NCBI RefSeq assembly: GCF_900110115.1
Contig: NZ_FOCM01000002.1
Span: 124,001-188,000, forward strand
DNA: 64,000 nucleotides
Direction of reading: 5' to 3'
Origin: Palleronia pelagia
GTDB lineage: Bacteria > Pseudomonadota > Alphaproteobacteria > Rhodobacterales > Rhodobacteraceae
In this document: positions 1 through 8,641 of the stretch, piece after piece
Numbering within the stretch: position 1 is the stretch's first letter
Layout of the letters: every line of letters starts with the position of its first letter
Position numbers and translations under genes: made by a program
The notes under the pieces: generated by a model
Databases searched by the model: none
What the model was told of the DNA's origin: nothing
What the model saw: the letters and a program-made list of their open reading frames with translations, nothing else

Positions 1-948
1 CGCGACACGCCGCTGGCGCTGGGTCACGAGGGCGCGGGCGTGGTCGAGGCGGTCGGCCCCCACGTCACGCGGCTGGCGCCCGGCGACCACGTGGTGACGG
101 TCTTCATCGCGTCCTGTGGCCACTGCGTGCCCTGTGCCGAGGGCCGCCCTGCCCTGTGCGAACCGGGCGCGGCGGCCGGTGCGGCGGGGACGCTTCTGGG
201 TGGCCACCGCCGGATCGCGGTCGAGGGCGACAAGATCCACCACCACCTGGGCGTCTCGGCGTTCTCGACCCACGCGGTGCTGTCGGAGAACTCCTGCGTC
301 AGGATCGACAAGGAGATCCCGCTGGACCGCGCCGCTTTGCTGGGCTGCGCGGTGCTGACGGGCGTGGGGGCGGTGCTGAACTCGGGCGCGCTGCGCATGG
401 GCGAGGCCTGCGCGATCGTGGGGCTCGGCGGCGTCGGGCTGGCCGGGCTTCTGGGCGCGGTGGCGGCCGGCGCGGGCGAGATCGTCGCGGCCGACCTTGA
501 CCCGGCAAAACGCGCGCTGGCGCTGGAGCTGGGCGCCACCCACGCCATCGACCCCGCCGCGCCGGACGCGGTCGCGGCCGCGCGCGAGATCACCGGCGGC
601 GGCGTCCACCTGGCGGTGGAGCTGGCGGGCGCGGCCCCTGCCCTGCAATTCGGCTATGACATCACCCGGCGCGGCGGCACGACCGTCACGGCCGGCCTGC
701 CCCACCCCGACGCGCGGATGGCGCTGCCCCCGGTATCGCTGACGGCCGAGGAAAGGACGCTCAAGGGATCCTACGTGGGATCCTGCGTGCCGGTGCGCGA
801 TATCCCGCGCTTCGCCCGCATGATGATGCAGGGCAAGCTGCCGGTGGAAAAGCTGGTCACCCACCGGCTGCGGCTCGACGAGATCAACGAGGGGTTCGAA
901 CGGCTCGCCGCAGGGCAGGCCGTGCGCCAGGTCGTGATCTTCGACTGA
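1..948 (+). CDS. Zinc-dependent alcohol dehydrogenase, MDR family (5' end cut by window)
   Basis: The reading frame is open from the first base, so the true start lies outside the window. The visible protein begins just before a GHEGAG motif, where the conserved His of the catalytic zinc site sits. A CGHCVPC...C run follows, the structural-zinc lobe of medium-chain dehydrogenases, and then a Rossmann motif GLGGVGLAG for NAD(P) binding. These belong to the class that oxidises alcohols or formaldehyde/thiol adducts. The substrate cannot be told from the sequence. It converges on purU, with only a few bases between the stop codons. Confidence 0.85.
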   Translation, partial: RDTPLALGHEGAGVVEAVGPHVTRLAPGDHVVTVFIASCGHCVPCAEGRPALCEPGAAAGAAGTLLGGHRRIAVEGDKIHHHLGVSAFSTHAVLSENSCVRIDKEIPLDRAALLGCAVLTGVGAVLNSGALRMGEACAIVGLGGVGLAGLLGAVAAGAGEIVAADLDPAKRALALELGATHAIDPAAPDAVAAAREITGGGVHLAVELAGAAPALQFGYDITRRGGTTVTAGLPHPDARMALPPVSLTAEERTLKGSYVGSCVPVRDIPRFARMMMQGKLPVEKLVTHRLRLDEINEGFERLAAGQAVRQVVIFD

Positions 949-955
949 TCCCGGC

Positions 956-1837
956 TCAGCCCATCCGCTCGGACACGAAGGATCCCGGCTGCGGCGGGAA
1001 AACGACCGTCTTGTCGTCGTTCAGGAAGACGCGGCCATGGGCGTGGGCGTGGATCGCGCGGGCCAGCACCTGCGCCTCCACATCGCGACCCAGCGAAACG
1101 TAGTCGCCGGCCGACTGGGCGTGGGTGACGCGCACCGTGTCCTGCTCGATGATCGGGCCTTCGTCCAGGTCGGCGGTGACGTAGTGCGAGGTGGCCCCGA
1201 TCAGCTTCACGCCACGCTCGAACGCCTGCTTGTAGGGGTTGGCGCCCTTGAAGCTGGGCAGGAACGAGTGGTGGATGTTGATGATGCGGCCAGACATCTC
1301 GCGGCACATGCGGTCCGATAGGATTTGCATGTACCGGGCCAGGACCACCATCTCGGCGTCCGTATCCTCGACCACTTCCATGATCCGCGCCTCGGCCTGC
1401 GGTTTGTTCTCGGGCGTGACGCGGATGTGGTGGAACGGGATGTCGTGGTTCACCACCAGCTTCTGGTAATCCAGGTGGTTCGAGATCACGCCCACGATGT
1501 CGATGGGCAGCGCGCCAATGCGCCAGCGATACAGCAGGTCGTTCAGGCAGTGGCCGAAGCGGCTGACCATGATGATCGCGCGGCGCTTGATCGCCTCGTC
1601 GAAGATCTCGAGCTCCATGTCGAAGCTCTTCGCCACCGGGGCGAAGGCCGTTTCGACATCCGTGGCGCTGGCGCCCTTCTCGGACACGAAGCTGACGCGC
1701 ATGAAGAAATTGCCGGTCTTCTGGTCATCGAACTGGGCGCTGTCGATGATGTTGCAGCCCTGTTCGGCCAGCAGGGTTGAGACGGCGGCGACGATACCGC
1801 GGGTCGAGGGGCAGCGGACGCGAAGGGCATATGTCAT
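956..1837 (-). CDS. purU: Formyltetrahydrofolate deformylase
   Basis: PurU hydrolyses 10-formyl-tetrahydrofolate to tetrahydrofolate and formate, balancing one-carbon pools. The 293-aa protein has an N-terminal ACT-like regulatory domain (about residues 1-80; TRGIVAAVSTLLAEQGCNI) followed by a formyltransferase-fold catalytic domain. That domain shows VISNH, the HHSFLPSFKG loop and a downstream D in ADLDEGP, the N/H/D triad of this superfamily. The frame is open further upstream, but the ATG at 1837 is where the ACT homology begins. The formate released could feed the formate dehydrogenase encoded at 32-37 kb. Confidence 0.93.
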   Translation of the reverse strand: MTYALRVRCPSTRGIVAAVSTLLAEQGCNIIDSAQFDDQKTGNFFMRVSFVSEKGASATDVETAFAPVAKSFDMELEIFDEAIKRRAIIMVSRFGHCLNDLLYRWRIGALPIDIVGVISNHLDYQKLVVNHDIPFHHIRVTPENKPQAEARIMEVVEDTDAEMVVLARYMQILSDRMCREMSGRIINIHHSFLPSFKGANPYKQAFERGVKLIGATSHYVTADLDEGPIIEQDTVRVTHAQSAGDYVSLGRDVEAQVLARAIHAHAHGRVFLNDDKTVVFPPQPGSFVSERMG

Positions 1838-1888
1838 GTGGGCGCAAGGCTCCGAAAGGGTGGGCGTTTTGCGCCTTGTCATCTCGGG

Positions 1889-1919
1889 GGGGCGCGCTCG
1901 GCAAGCCAAAGCGCGCCCC
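1889..1919 (-). terminator. Stem-loop between the Grx/MauE gene and purU
   Basis: A perfect 10-bp inverted repeat (GGGGCGCGCT / AGCGCGCCCC) encloses an 11-nt loop just after the stop of the upstream minus-strand gene. There is no clear U-tract, so it may be a weak terminator or an RNA-stabilising hairpin rather than a full intrinsic terminator. Confidence 0.4.
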
Positions 1920-1931
1920 TTGCCGTGCCGT

Positions 1932-2759
1932 TTACGACGCCGCGACCCAGGCGCCCAGCATCCAGACGCCCATGAGCATCATGATGAGGTTTTCCGACAG
2001 CGATACGAAGCCCAGCGGCACGTTCGATCCGCCGCCGACGCAGGCGCAGGTCAGTTCCCGCTTGTCGATATAGACCGCCTTGATGACACTGATCGCGCCG
2101 ATGGTGCCGATGAACAGGCCCACGGGCGCCACCGCCCAGATCAGCGCACTTCCGGTGCCGATGAGGGCCATCATCCCCACGCCGGCCCAGAGTTCCAGGA
2201 ACGGATAGGCATAGCCGTATGGCACGTAGCGGCGCGCCAGCAGGTCGTAGCCCAAGAATCCGTTCACGAAGCCGCCCACGTCCTGGAGTTTCTGGATCGC
2301 CAGCGCCACCATCGAGATCGCGAAGAACCACTTGGCCAACGTCAGGATCGGGAAGCCCTCGTAGAGGTTCAGCACCACCGCCAGCGCCATCAGGAAGGTT
2401 GAACCGAAGATCGCCACGATGGGACGATAGGTCGTTTCGCCCTTCTTCAGCACGCGCTGGCCGAAATGTTCCTTCAGCTCGGTGTATCCGCCGATGCGCT
2501 CACCGTCGATGAAGACCTGCGGCGTGGTCTGCACGCCATGCGCTGATTTGAAGGCGTCGATATGCGGACGGCTGGTCAGGTGGTTGTCGTCGACCGTGTA
2601 GCCCTTCCGCTCGAGCAGGGATTTCGACTTCAGGCCGAAGGGGCACAGGTGGCCGGGCATGGCCATCCGGTAGAGCGCGGCGGTCTTGCCGGCGCCCCGG
2701 CTCTTGTTGCGGGCGGTGTCGGGGCTGTCGACCTCGGGCGTATCGGTCAGGTCCTTCAC
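1932..2759 (-). CDS. Glutaredoxin-MauE/DoxX fusion membrane protein
   Basis: The 275-aa protein joins two modules. Residues about 27-105 are glutaredoxin-like, with a monothiol CPFG (C39), the cis-proline TTPQVF (P80) and a GGYTEL glutathione-site motif. Residues about 110-275 form a four-helix membrane domain of the MauE/DoxX redox-associated type, with a Cys pair in TCACVGG (C238, C240). It likely moves electrons or thiols across the membrane for envelope redox balance. The gene is divergent from a copper-type CsoR repressor and shares its operator region, so copper or thiol stress probably induces it. The substrate is not known. Confidence 0.8.
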   Translation of the reverse strand: MKDLTDTPEVDSPDTARNKSRGAGKTAALYRMAMPGHLCPFGLKSKSLLERKGYTVDDNHLTSRPHIDAFKSAHGVQTTPQVFIDGERIGGYTELKEHFGQRVLKKGETTYRPIVAIFGSTFLMALAVVLNLYEGFPILTLAKWFFAISMVALAIQKLQDVGGFVNGFLGYDLLARRYVPYGYAYPFLELWAGVGMMALIGTGSALIWAVAPVGLFIGTIGAISVIKAVYIDKRELTCACVGGGSNVPLGFVSLSENLIMMLMGVWMLGAWVAAS

Positions 2760-2803
2760 GGGGATCTCCTTCGCGGTCGTGTTGCACTCTCTCTTGTCGC
2801 ATA

Positions 2804-2826
2804 CATATACCCCCTATAGGTATATG
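2804..2826. promoter_or_regulatory. CsoR-family operator between divergent genes
   Basis: A perfect 8-bp inverted repeat, CATATACC / GGTATATG, has a C-rich 7-nt centre (CCCTATA). This is the A/T-flanked, C-tract-centred palindrome expected for CsoR-like regulators. It lies 30 bp upstream of the csoR ATG and 45 bp upstream of the Grx/MauE start, so one bound tetramer could control both genes. Confidence 0.75.
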
Positions 2827-2856
2827 CAACAGGCAGCAGACCGGGGATGGACCAGG

Positions 2857-3129
2857 ATGCAGGAAAACAAGCAAAAGACGCTGGATCGGCTGGCCCGGCT
2901 GGAAGGCCAGGTGCGCGGTATCGCCAGGATGGTCGAGAACGACCGCTATTGCGTCGATATCCTCGCGCAGACCGCCGCCGTGCGGTCGGCCCTGAAAGGG
3001 GTGGAGCGGTTGCTTTTGGAGAACCACGCGCGGCACTGCGTGACCGACGCCATCGCGTCCGGTGACGCGGAAGAGCAGCGCGAAAAGTTCAACGAACTCA
3101 TCGCGCTGCTGCAAAAGACAGGTGGCTGA
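2857..3129 (+). CDS. csoR: CsoR-type metal-sensing transcriptional repressor
   Basis: A 90-aa all-helical repressor of the CsoR/RcnR/FrmR family (RLARLEGQVRGIARM is the conserved first helix). The ligand positions are C32, H57 and C61, with H57 and C61 four residues apart. This is the Cys-His-Cys signature of Cu(I)-sensing CsoR rather than FrmR, RcnR or persulfide-sensing CstR. An in-frame ATG at 2824 lies inside the operator palindrome and would be an odd start, so the ATG at 2857 was chosen. It likely represses itself and the Grx/MauE gene until copper binds. Confidence 0.85.
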   Translation: MQENKQKTLDRLARLEGQVRGIARMVENDRYCVDILAQTAAVRSALKGVERLLLENHARHCVTDAIASGDAEEQREKFNELIALLQKTGG

Positions 3130-3133
3130 CGCC

Positions 3134-3886
3134 CTAGTGGATGAGCGAACCGCCGTTCACGTCAACCTCGGTCCCGGTGCAATAGGCCGACAGGTCCGAG
3201 GCCAGGAACAGCGCGCAGCCCGCCACGTCCGAGGCCGTTCCCGCCCGGCCCATGGGAATGCCCGCAAGCACCTGCGCGCGCATCTCGTCGGTCAGCTTGC
3301 CGGCGGTGATGTCGGTGTCGATGAAGCCCGGGCAGATGGCGTTCACCCGCACCTGGTCGGGCGCCAGTTCCCGTGCCATCGCCTTGGTCAGCCCCAGGAT
3401 GCCAGCCTTCGCGGCCGAATAGTGCGGTCCGCCGAAGATACCCCCGCCCCGCTGTGCCGAAACCGAGCTGAGATTGACGACGCTGCCCGCCTGTTGCTTG
3501 CGCATCGCCGGGATGCAGGCCTGCGTCATGTAAAGCGTCCCGCGCAGGTTCACGTCCAGCACCGCGTCGTAATTGCCGGGCTCGATCTCCATGATCTTCA
3601 GGGGCTGGGTGATGCCTGCGTTGTTCACCAGGACATCGATGCGGCCCCAGGTATCCAGCAACTGCGCCACCGCCGCCTCGCACGCGGCCTTGTCGGTCAC
3701 GTTGCAGGCAATCCCGACATGGCCGTCGCCCAGGTCGGCCGCCGCGGCCTTCGCGTTCCCTTCGTCGAGGTCCAGGATGGCAACGGTGGCGCCGTGATCG
3801 GCAAAGGCCCTGGCCGTGGCCTTGCCCAGCCCGCGCGGCGACGCGGCCCCCGTGACGATGGCGAATTTTCCCGAAAGAAGTGACAT
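3134..3886 (-). CDS. SDR-family oxidoreductase
   Basis: A 250-aa classical short-chain dehydrogenase. It has a nucleotide-binding TGAASPRGLG near the N-terminus, NNAG in the central strand, and YSAAK as the catalytic Tyr/Lys pair, ending in a typical NGG-containing tail. The ATG at 3886 is preceded by GAGGAAAG. It lies 70 bp downstream of the lyxose-isomerase-like gene on the same strand and probably shares its transcript, suggesting a sugar or polyol substrate. That substrate assignment is inference only. Confidence 0.85.
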   Translation of the reverse strand: MSLLSGKFAIVTGAASPRGLGKATARAFADHGATVAILDLDEGNAKAAAADLGDGHVGIACNVTDKAACEAAVAQLLDTWGRIDVLVNNAGITQPLKIMEIEPGNYDAVLDVNLRGTLYMTQACIPAMRKQQAGSVVNLSSVSAQRGGGIFGGPHYSAAKAGILGLTKAMARELAPDQVRVNAICPGFIDTDITAGKLTDEMRAQVLAGIPMGRAGTASDVAGCALFLASDLSAYCTGTEVDVNGGSLIH

Positions 3887-3956
3887 GGTTACGCTTTCCT
3901 CCCCGCGTGTTTCGGCGCCACCCTGACAGGTTTCGCACCGATTTCCAGAACCTCGA

Positions 3957-4640
3957 TCACAGCCAGCGGGCGTAATCGCTGACCAGTAGGTGGACCGGGG
4001 GCTCGTCTTCCTCGATCTCCGAGAACCGGCCGATGGGCTCGGCAAAGATGTTGTCGGTCTCGTCGTCGTTGACCGTGCTGACCTCGCCGATCAGAACGTC
4101 GCCGCCCTCGCCCCAGAAGGCGTGCCAGTCGCCGGGACGCAGGGTGATGCTTTCGCCCGGCGCGAAGGTCAGCACCTCGCCGGCGGCGAAATCGCGGGCG
4201 ATGCCGTCGCAAAGCACCCTGCCCCCGCGGTCGCGCGCCAGGTTGCCCGCGCCGTCCGACCCGTAAAGCTGCACGGCCAGGGTCGCGCCGCCCCGGTTGA
4301 TGATGTCCTCAGCCTTGATGACATGGGTGTGCAGCGGGCTGAGCTGGTCGCGGCGCGAGATCAGCAGTTTCTCGGCGTAGCACATGCCGCCACCGCCCTG
4401 CAGGTCGGACAGGATGCCGTTGCGCAGGGTGAACAGGAACAGGCCCATCCCGTCGAAATCGCCCCGTCCGTAATCGGTGATGTCCCAGCCGCAGCGGCTG
4501 TCGATCACGTGGGCGGCCGCATCGGCCCGGTCGCGGAAGGTTTCCGGCGACCAGCGCGCGAAGGGCGGCAGGGTGAAGCCGTGGCGCGAGATCATCGCGT
4601 CGCCCTCGGCCATGATCTGGTTGATGCGGGATCGTTTCAT
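3957..4640 (-). CDS. D-lyxose ketol-isomerase-like cupin protein
   Basis: A 227-aa protein matching the length and layout of cupin-type D-lyxose isomerases (DUF1498 family), which interconvert D-lyxose and D-xylulose. Visible metal-site residues are the pair of His and the Glu in LHTHVIKAED, plus a later His in DWHAFW on the cupin barrel. The ATG at 4640 follows a GGAAGG-type ribosome site. The downstream SDR and the upstream TRAP binding protein suggest a sugar or organic-acid utilisation locus. Some family members are uncharacterised, so the exact sugar is uncertain. Confidence 0.75.
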   Translation of the reverse strand: MKRSRINQIMAEGDAMISRHGFTLPPFARWSPETFRDRADAAAHVIDSRCGWDITDYGRGDFDGMGLFLFTLRNGILSDLQGGGGMCYAEKLLISRRDQLSPLHTHVIKAEDIINRGGATLAVQLYGSDGAGNLARDRGGRVLCDGIARDFAAGEVLTFAPGESITLRPGDWHAFWGEGGDVLIGEVSTVNDDETDNIFAEPIGRFSEIEEDEPPVHLLVSDYARWL

Positions 4641-4686
4641 GGCGCGTTCCTTCCAGCTGTGACCCCGACAGCGATAGGAACAAAAA

Positions 4687-4715
4687 GGCCCCCGGCGCAA
4701 GTCGCGCCGGGGGCC
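4687..4715 (-). terminator. Intrinsic terminator after takP
   Basis: A perfect 12-bp GC-rich stem (GGCCCCCGGCGC with its complement) around a 5-nt loop is followed on the minus strand by a run of five T at 4686-4682. It separates the TRAP binding-protein gene from the lyxose-isomerase-like gene. Confidence 0.8.
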
Positions 4716-4738
4716 GGTGTCGCGCGCAGGGGCGCGGT

Positions 4739-5851
4739 TTACTGCTGCTGGGCCGGCAGTTCGCCCGCGCTCTGCTTGGCCTGCATGAACTGGGCGAAGG
4801 TCGATTCCGACACCTGCTGCCACAAGAAATGCTCGGCCTGGAACGCCATCATGCTGTCGTAGATCGGGCCCCAGTCGGGCTCGCTCTCGCGCAGTTCGGA
4901 ATAAAGCTCCATCGCCGCGTCATAGGTCGCGTTCAGCACCTCGTCGGGATAGCGGCGCAGCTGCGCGCCGTTCTGCACAAGCTCGCGCAGGGCGGTGGGG
5001 TTCTTGTAGTCGTATTCCGCCATCATCTCGGTATTGGCGGCGCGGCTCGCGCTCTGGAGCAGCGCCTTGTAGCGGTCGGGCAGACCGTCCCACTGTTCCT
5101 GGTTCACGAAGCAGCAGAGGGTCAGGTTCCCCTCCCACCAGCCGGGATAGTAGTAATAGGGCGCGACCTGGTAGAAGCCGAGCTTCTGGTCATCGTAGGG
5201 GCCGACCCATTCGGCGGCGTCGATCGTCCCACGCTCCAGCGACGGGTAGATGTCACCGCCCGCGACCTGCTGCGGCACCACGCCCACGCGCTCCATCACG
5301 CGGCCCGCAAGGCCACCGATGCGCATCTGCAGGCCTTCCATGTCGGCCAGGCTGTTGATCTCGTTGCGGAACCAGCCACCCATCTGCGCGCCGGTATTGC
5401 CGGCGGGCAGGTAATGCAGGCCGTTCTTGCCGTAGAACTCGTTCAGCTGGTCCAGGCCGCCGCCGTAATACAGCCAGGCGTTCATGCCCCGGTTGTTCAG
5501 GCCGTAGGGGATCACGCCGCCCAGCGCCCAGGTCGGCGACTTGCCGACGTAGTAGTAGGCGGCGGTGTGGCACATCTCGACCGTGCCGTTCTGGACCGCG
5601 TCGGCGGCCTGCAGGCCGGGGACGATCTCGCCCCCCGCGAAGACCTGGATGTCGAAGGCCCCGTCGGTGGCTTCGCGCACGTATTGCGCCACGTCCGCCC
5701 CGCCGCCGTAGATGGTGTCCAGCGACTTGGGGAAGGATGATGTCATCCGCCAGCTGATCTGCGGATTCTCCTGTGCGATGGCCGGTGCGGCAAGGCCCGT
5801 GGCCCCCGCGCTGCCCAGCGTGGCCGTCTTCAGAAAACGACGACGATCCAT
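4739..5851 (-). CDS. takP: TRAP transporter substrate-binding protein, TakP-type
   Basis: A 370-aa periplasmic binding protein with a Tat signal (MDRRRFLKTA, then an AIA cleavage region). Several blocks recall Rhodobacter TakP, the 2-oxo-monocarboxylate binder: SSFPKSLDTIYGG, ADAVQNGTVE, AGNTGAQMGGWFR, MRIGGLAG and the ligand-site EWVGPYDD. It would capture keto acids such as pyruvate or oxobutyrate for the QM permeases encoded divergently. The substrate is inferred from family resemblance. An intrinsic terminator follows the gene, so it can be expressed at higher level than its neighbours. Confidence 0.85.
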   Translation of the reverse strand: MDRRRFLKTATLGSAGATGLAAPAIAQENPQISWRMTSSFPKSLDTIYGGGADVAQYVREATDGAFDIQVFAGGEIVPGLQAADAVQNGTVEMCHTAAYYYVGKSPTWALGGVIPYGLNNRGMNAWLYYGGGLDQLNEFYGKNGLHYLPAGNTGAQMGGWFRNEINSLADMEGLQMRIGGLAGRVMERVGVVPQQVAGGDIYPSLERGTIDAAEWVGPYDDQKLGFYQVAPYYYYPGWWEGNLTLCCFVNQEQWDGLPDRYKALLQSASRAANTEMMAEYDYKNPTALRELVQNGAQLRRYPDEVLNATYDAAMELYSELRESEPDWGPIYDSMMAFQAEHFLWQQVSESTFAQFMQAKQSAGELPAQQQ

Positions 5852-6054
5852 AGCTCTCTCCCTTGCGAATTGCTTCGATTGATGGCGATCGACCTAGGGT
5901 CAGGCCCGCGCCTTTCCAGCCGGAATCCCCGCAATCCGCGATGGCAGCGGTCCCGCGCCAGTGCCCGCCCGCGCGCCCTTGACGCAGCCGGGACGCGGCC
6001 CACCCTTTTCCCGGCAAACGCGCGCAGGCGCGGACGAATTGGGAGGAGACGCTG
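5852..6054. promoter_or_regulatory. Divergent promoter region of the TakP TRAP system
   Basis: About 200 bp lie between the divergent takP and small-permease genes. Good ribosome sites (GGGAGAGAG on the minus side, GGGAGGAG on the plus side) mark both starts. No clear operator palindrome was recognised. Confidence 0.5.
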
Positions 6055-6630
6055 ATGTCCGGACTGCTGGGGATCGCCCGTGCCATCGACCGCGTGAACG
6101 GCATCATCGGCCGATCTTTCGCCTGGCTCATCCTCGTCGCCGTCCTAGTCTCGGCCGGCAACGCGATCATCCGGAAAACCCTTAATGTATCGTCCAATGC
6201 CTGGCTCGAGGCGCAGTGGTACCTGTTCGGCGCGGTCTTCATGATGTGCGCCGCCTGGACCCTGCGCGAGGACGAGCATGTGCGCGTCGACGTGCTGTCG
6301 CAGCGGCTGAGCCCGCGCGCCCGGGTCCGGATCGACCTGATCTGTCACATCCTGTTCCTGATGCCCTTCGCGGTGCTGATGGTCTACCTCGCCTGGCCAT
6401 TCTTCGTGTCGTCCTACACCAGCGGCGAGCAATCCTCGAACGCGGGCGGGCTGGTCCGCTGGCCCGCCAAGATCTGGGTGCTGCTGGGGTTCATCGTGCT
6501 CGCGGCGCAGGGCGTGTCGGAGATCATCAAGAAGGCCGCGATGCTGACCGGTCATCTCGACCTGCCCGATCCGCCGCAGAAGGAAGACGACCTGCCGCCC
6601 GCGGCGAAAGAAGCCGGAAACCGGGGGTAA
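6055..6630 (+). CDS. TRAP transporter small permease (DctQ/TakQ-like)
   Basis: A 191-aa four-helix membrane protein of the DctQ family. The family block NAWLEAQWYLFGAVFMMCAAWTL-type helix and the following EDEHVRVD motif are visible. It forms the small membrane subunit that complexes with the 12-helix DctM subunit, making a Na+-coupled secondary transporter fed by the periplasmic binding protein. The last 25 residues are charged and proline-rich. The ATG at 6055 is preceded by GGGAGGAG, and the large permease starts 4 bp after the stop. Confidence 0.88.
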   Translation: MSGLLGIARAIDRVNGIIGRSFAWLILVAVLVSAGNAIIRKTLNVSSNAWLEAQWYLFGAVFMMCAAWTLREDEHVRVDVLSQRLSPRARVRIDLICHILFLMPFAVLMVYLAWPFFVSSYTSGEQSSNAGGLVRWPAKIWVLLGFIVLAAQGVSEIIKKAAMLTGHLDLPDPPQKEDDLPPAAKEAGNRG

Positions 6631-6634
6631 GGCC

Positions 6635-8605
6635 ATGATCGAGCTTATCGCACACAACCTCGCCCCGATCATGTTCATCTCGGTGATGGGTATGCTGATC
6701 CTCGGCTACCCGGTCGCGCTGACCCTTGCCGCGGGCGGGCTGTTCTACTTCGTGGTCGGCGTGGGGCTTTCCGATTACTCGAACGAAATCAACCTGTTCT
6801 GGCCGCTTCTTCGCGCGATGCCTGAACGGGTTTTCGGGATCATGTCGAACGACACGCTGTTGGCGATCCCGTTCTTCACCTTCATGGGCCTGATCCTCGA
6901 ACGATCCGGCATGGCCGAGGACCTGCTCGACACGGTGGGCCAGCTGTTCGGCCCCCTGCGCGGTGGCGTGGCCTTCGCGGTGGTGCTGGTGGGCGCGCTT
7001 CTGGCGGCGACCACCGGGGTCGTGGCGGCGTCGGTCATCGCCATGGGCCTGATCTCGCTCCCGATCATGCAGCGCTATTCCTACGATGCGCCCGCCGCCA
7101 CGGGCACCATCGCGGCGGCGGGCACCCTGGCGCAGATCGTGCCGCCCAGTCTGGTGCTGATCGTCATGGCCGACCAGCTGGGCGTCAGCGTCGGCGACAT
7201 GTACCTGGGCGCGATCTATCCGGCGCTCATCATCATCGCGGCCTACTGCGCCTACATCCTGCTGCTGACGTTCATCAAACCCGACGCCGTCCCGGCCCTT
7301 CCCCCGGAAGAACGCAAGCTGGGCTCGGGCGTCCTGTCGCTGGTCGTCATGGCGGTGCTGTCGGTGGTGCTCTACTACCTCGGGATGTGGGTTTTGTTCA
7401 CCGAGTACGCGAATGCCACGCGGATCGTCTTCGCCTCGGCCTTCTCGGTGCTGATCTGCTACGGCATCGCGCTGGCCAACCGCTTCTTCAACCTGAACCT
7501 CCTGTCGCGCCTGGCCGAGACGGTGGTCATCGTCCTGATCCCGCCGCTGGCCCTGATCTTCCTGGTGCTGGGCACGATCTTCCTCGGGATCGCGACGCCG
7601 ACCGAGGGCGGTGCCATGGGCGCGGTGGGCGCGCTGCTGCTGGCCATCGGCAAGCGGCGGCTGACCTTCCCCATGCTGCGCTCGGCGGTCGAGGCGACGG
7701 CCAAGCTCAGCGCCTTCGTGCTGTTCATCCTGATCGGCGCGCGGGTCTTCGGCCTGACCTTCTACGGCGTCAACGGACAGGTCTGGCTGGAAGAGCTGTT
7801 GCTGGGCCTGCCCGGTGGCCAGTTCGGCTTCCTCGTCGTGGTGACCGTCGTGGTCTTCATCCTGGGATGCTTCCTCGATTTCTTCGAGATCGCGTTCATC
7901 CTGGTGCCGCTGCTGGCGCCGGTGGCCGATACGCTGGGCATCGACCTGATCTGGTTCGGCGTGATCCTGTCGATGAACCTGCAAACCTCGTTCCTGACAC
8001 CGCCCTTCGGCTTCGCGCTGTTCTACCTTCGATCCGTGGCGCCGACCGAGGACTGGCAGGACAAGCAGACCGGCCAGACCATGCCGCGCATCCGCACCAA
8101 CGAGATCTACAAGGGCGTGCTGCCCTTCATCGCGATCAACTTCCTGCTGATCATCCTGGTGATCTCGGTCCCGTCGCTGGTCACCCACTACAAGTCCGAC
8201 CGCGAAGCCGCGCGCCAGTCGGCCCCGGCCCCCAGCGGTGATCCCACCGGCGGGCTGAACTTCGGCGGCGGCGGCGGGGACGGCGACAGCAGCTCGTCGG
8301 ACGGCTCGAACGACGCGACCGGCGGCTTCAACTTCGGGGGCGGCGCGTCGAGCGGCGAGAGCGGGGCGTCCGGCGGGAGCACGTCGTCCGGTGGGTCCGG
8401 CAGCAGTGACGGCGGCTTCAACTTCGGTGGGGCCGGCGGCGAGACCTCCGGCGACAGCAGCAGCGGCGCGGAGGACGCCGGAACCAGCGGCGACGCGACG
8501 GGCGGGTTCAACTTCGGCGGCAGCGGTGGAGACACGAGCGGCGGCGAGGCGGAACCGGAGGCCAGCGAGAGCGACTCCACGCCTGGCCTGAACTTCGGCA
8601 ACTAG
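6635..8605 (+). CDS. TRAP transporter large permease with Gly/Ser-rich repeat tail
   Basis: A 656-aa protein. Residues 1 to about 525 are a normal DctM permease (many hydrophobic helices; IFLGIATPTEGGAMGAVGA and SFLTPPFGFALFYL are family signatures). After the last helix (residues about 500-520) comes a roughly 120-residue tail rich in Gly, Ser, Asp and Thr. It contains five copies of a GG(F/L)NFG motif, at about 8250, 8320, 8411, 8500 and 8583. DctM proteins usually stop at 430-530 residues, so the tail is an addition. Its role is unknown: it could be a flexible linker, an assembly tag or a phase-separating segment. Confidence 0.88.
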   Translation: MIELIAHNLAPIMFISVMGMLILGYPVALTLAAGGLFYFVVGVGLSDYSNEINLFWPLLRAMPERVFGIMSNDTLLAIPFFTFMGLILERSGMAEDLLDTVGQLFGPLRGGVAFAVVLVGALLAATTGVVAASVIAMGLISLPIMQRYSYDAPAATGTIAAAGTLAQIVPPSLVLIVMADQLGVSVGDMYLGAIYPALIIIAAYCAYILLLTFIKPDAVPALPPEERKLGSGVLSLVVMAVLSVVLYYLGMWVLFTEYANATRIVFASAFSVLICYGIALANRFFNLNLLSRLAETVVIVLIPPLALIFLVLGTIFLGIATPTEGGAMGAVGALLLAIGKRRLTFPMLRSAVEATAKLSAFVLFILIGARVFGLTFYGVNGQVWLEELLLGLPGGQFGFLVVVTVVVFILGCFLDFFEIAFILVPLLAPVADTLGIDLIWFGVILSMNLQTSFLTPPFGFALFYLRSVAPTEDWQDKQTGQTMPRIRTNEIYKGVLPFIAINFLLIILVISVPSLVTHYKSDREAARQSAPAPSGDPTGGLNFGGGGGDGDSSSSDGSNDATGGFNFGGGASSGESGASGGSTSSGGSGSSDGGFNFGGAGGETSGDSSSGAEDAGTSGDATGGFNFGGSGGDTSGGEAEPEASESDSTPGLNFGN

Positions 8606-8641
8606 ACCGCGGACGGCCTGTGCCGCCAGTTCGTCAATTTG

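Noticed and set aside
6527-8188. 553-aa antisense open frame opposite the TRAP large permease
   Set aside because: Shadow of DctM; the product is His/Gln/Arg-rich and has no domain.
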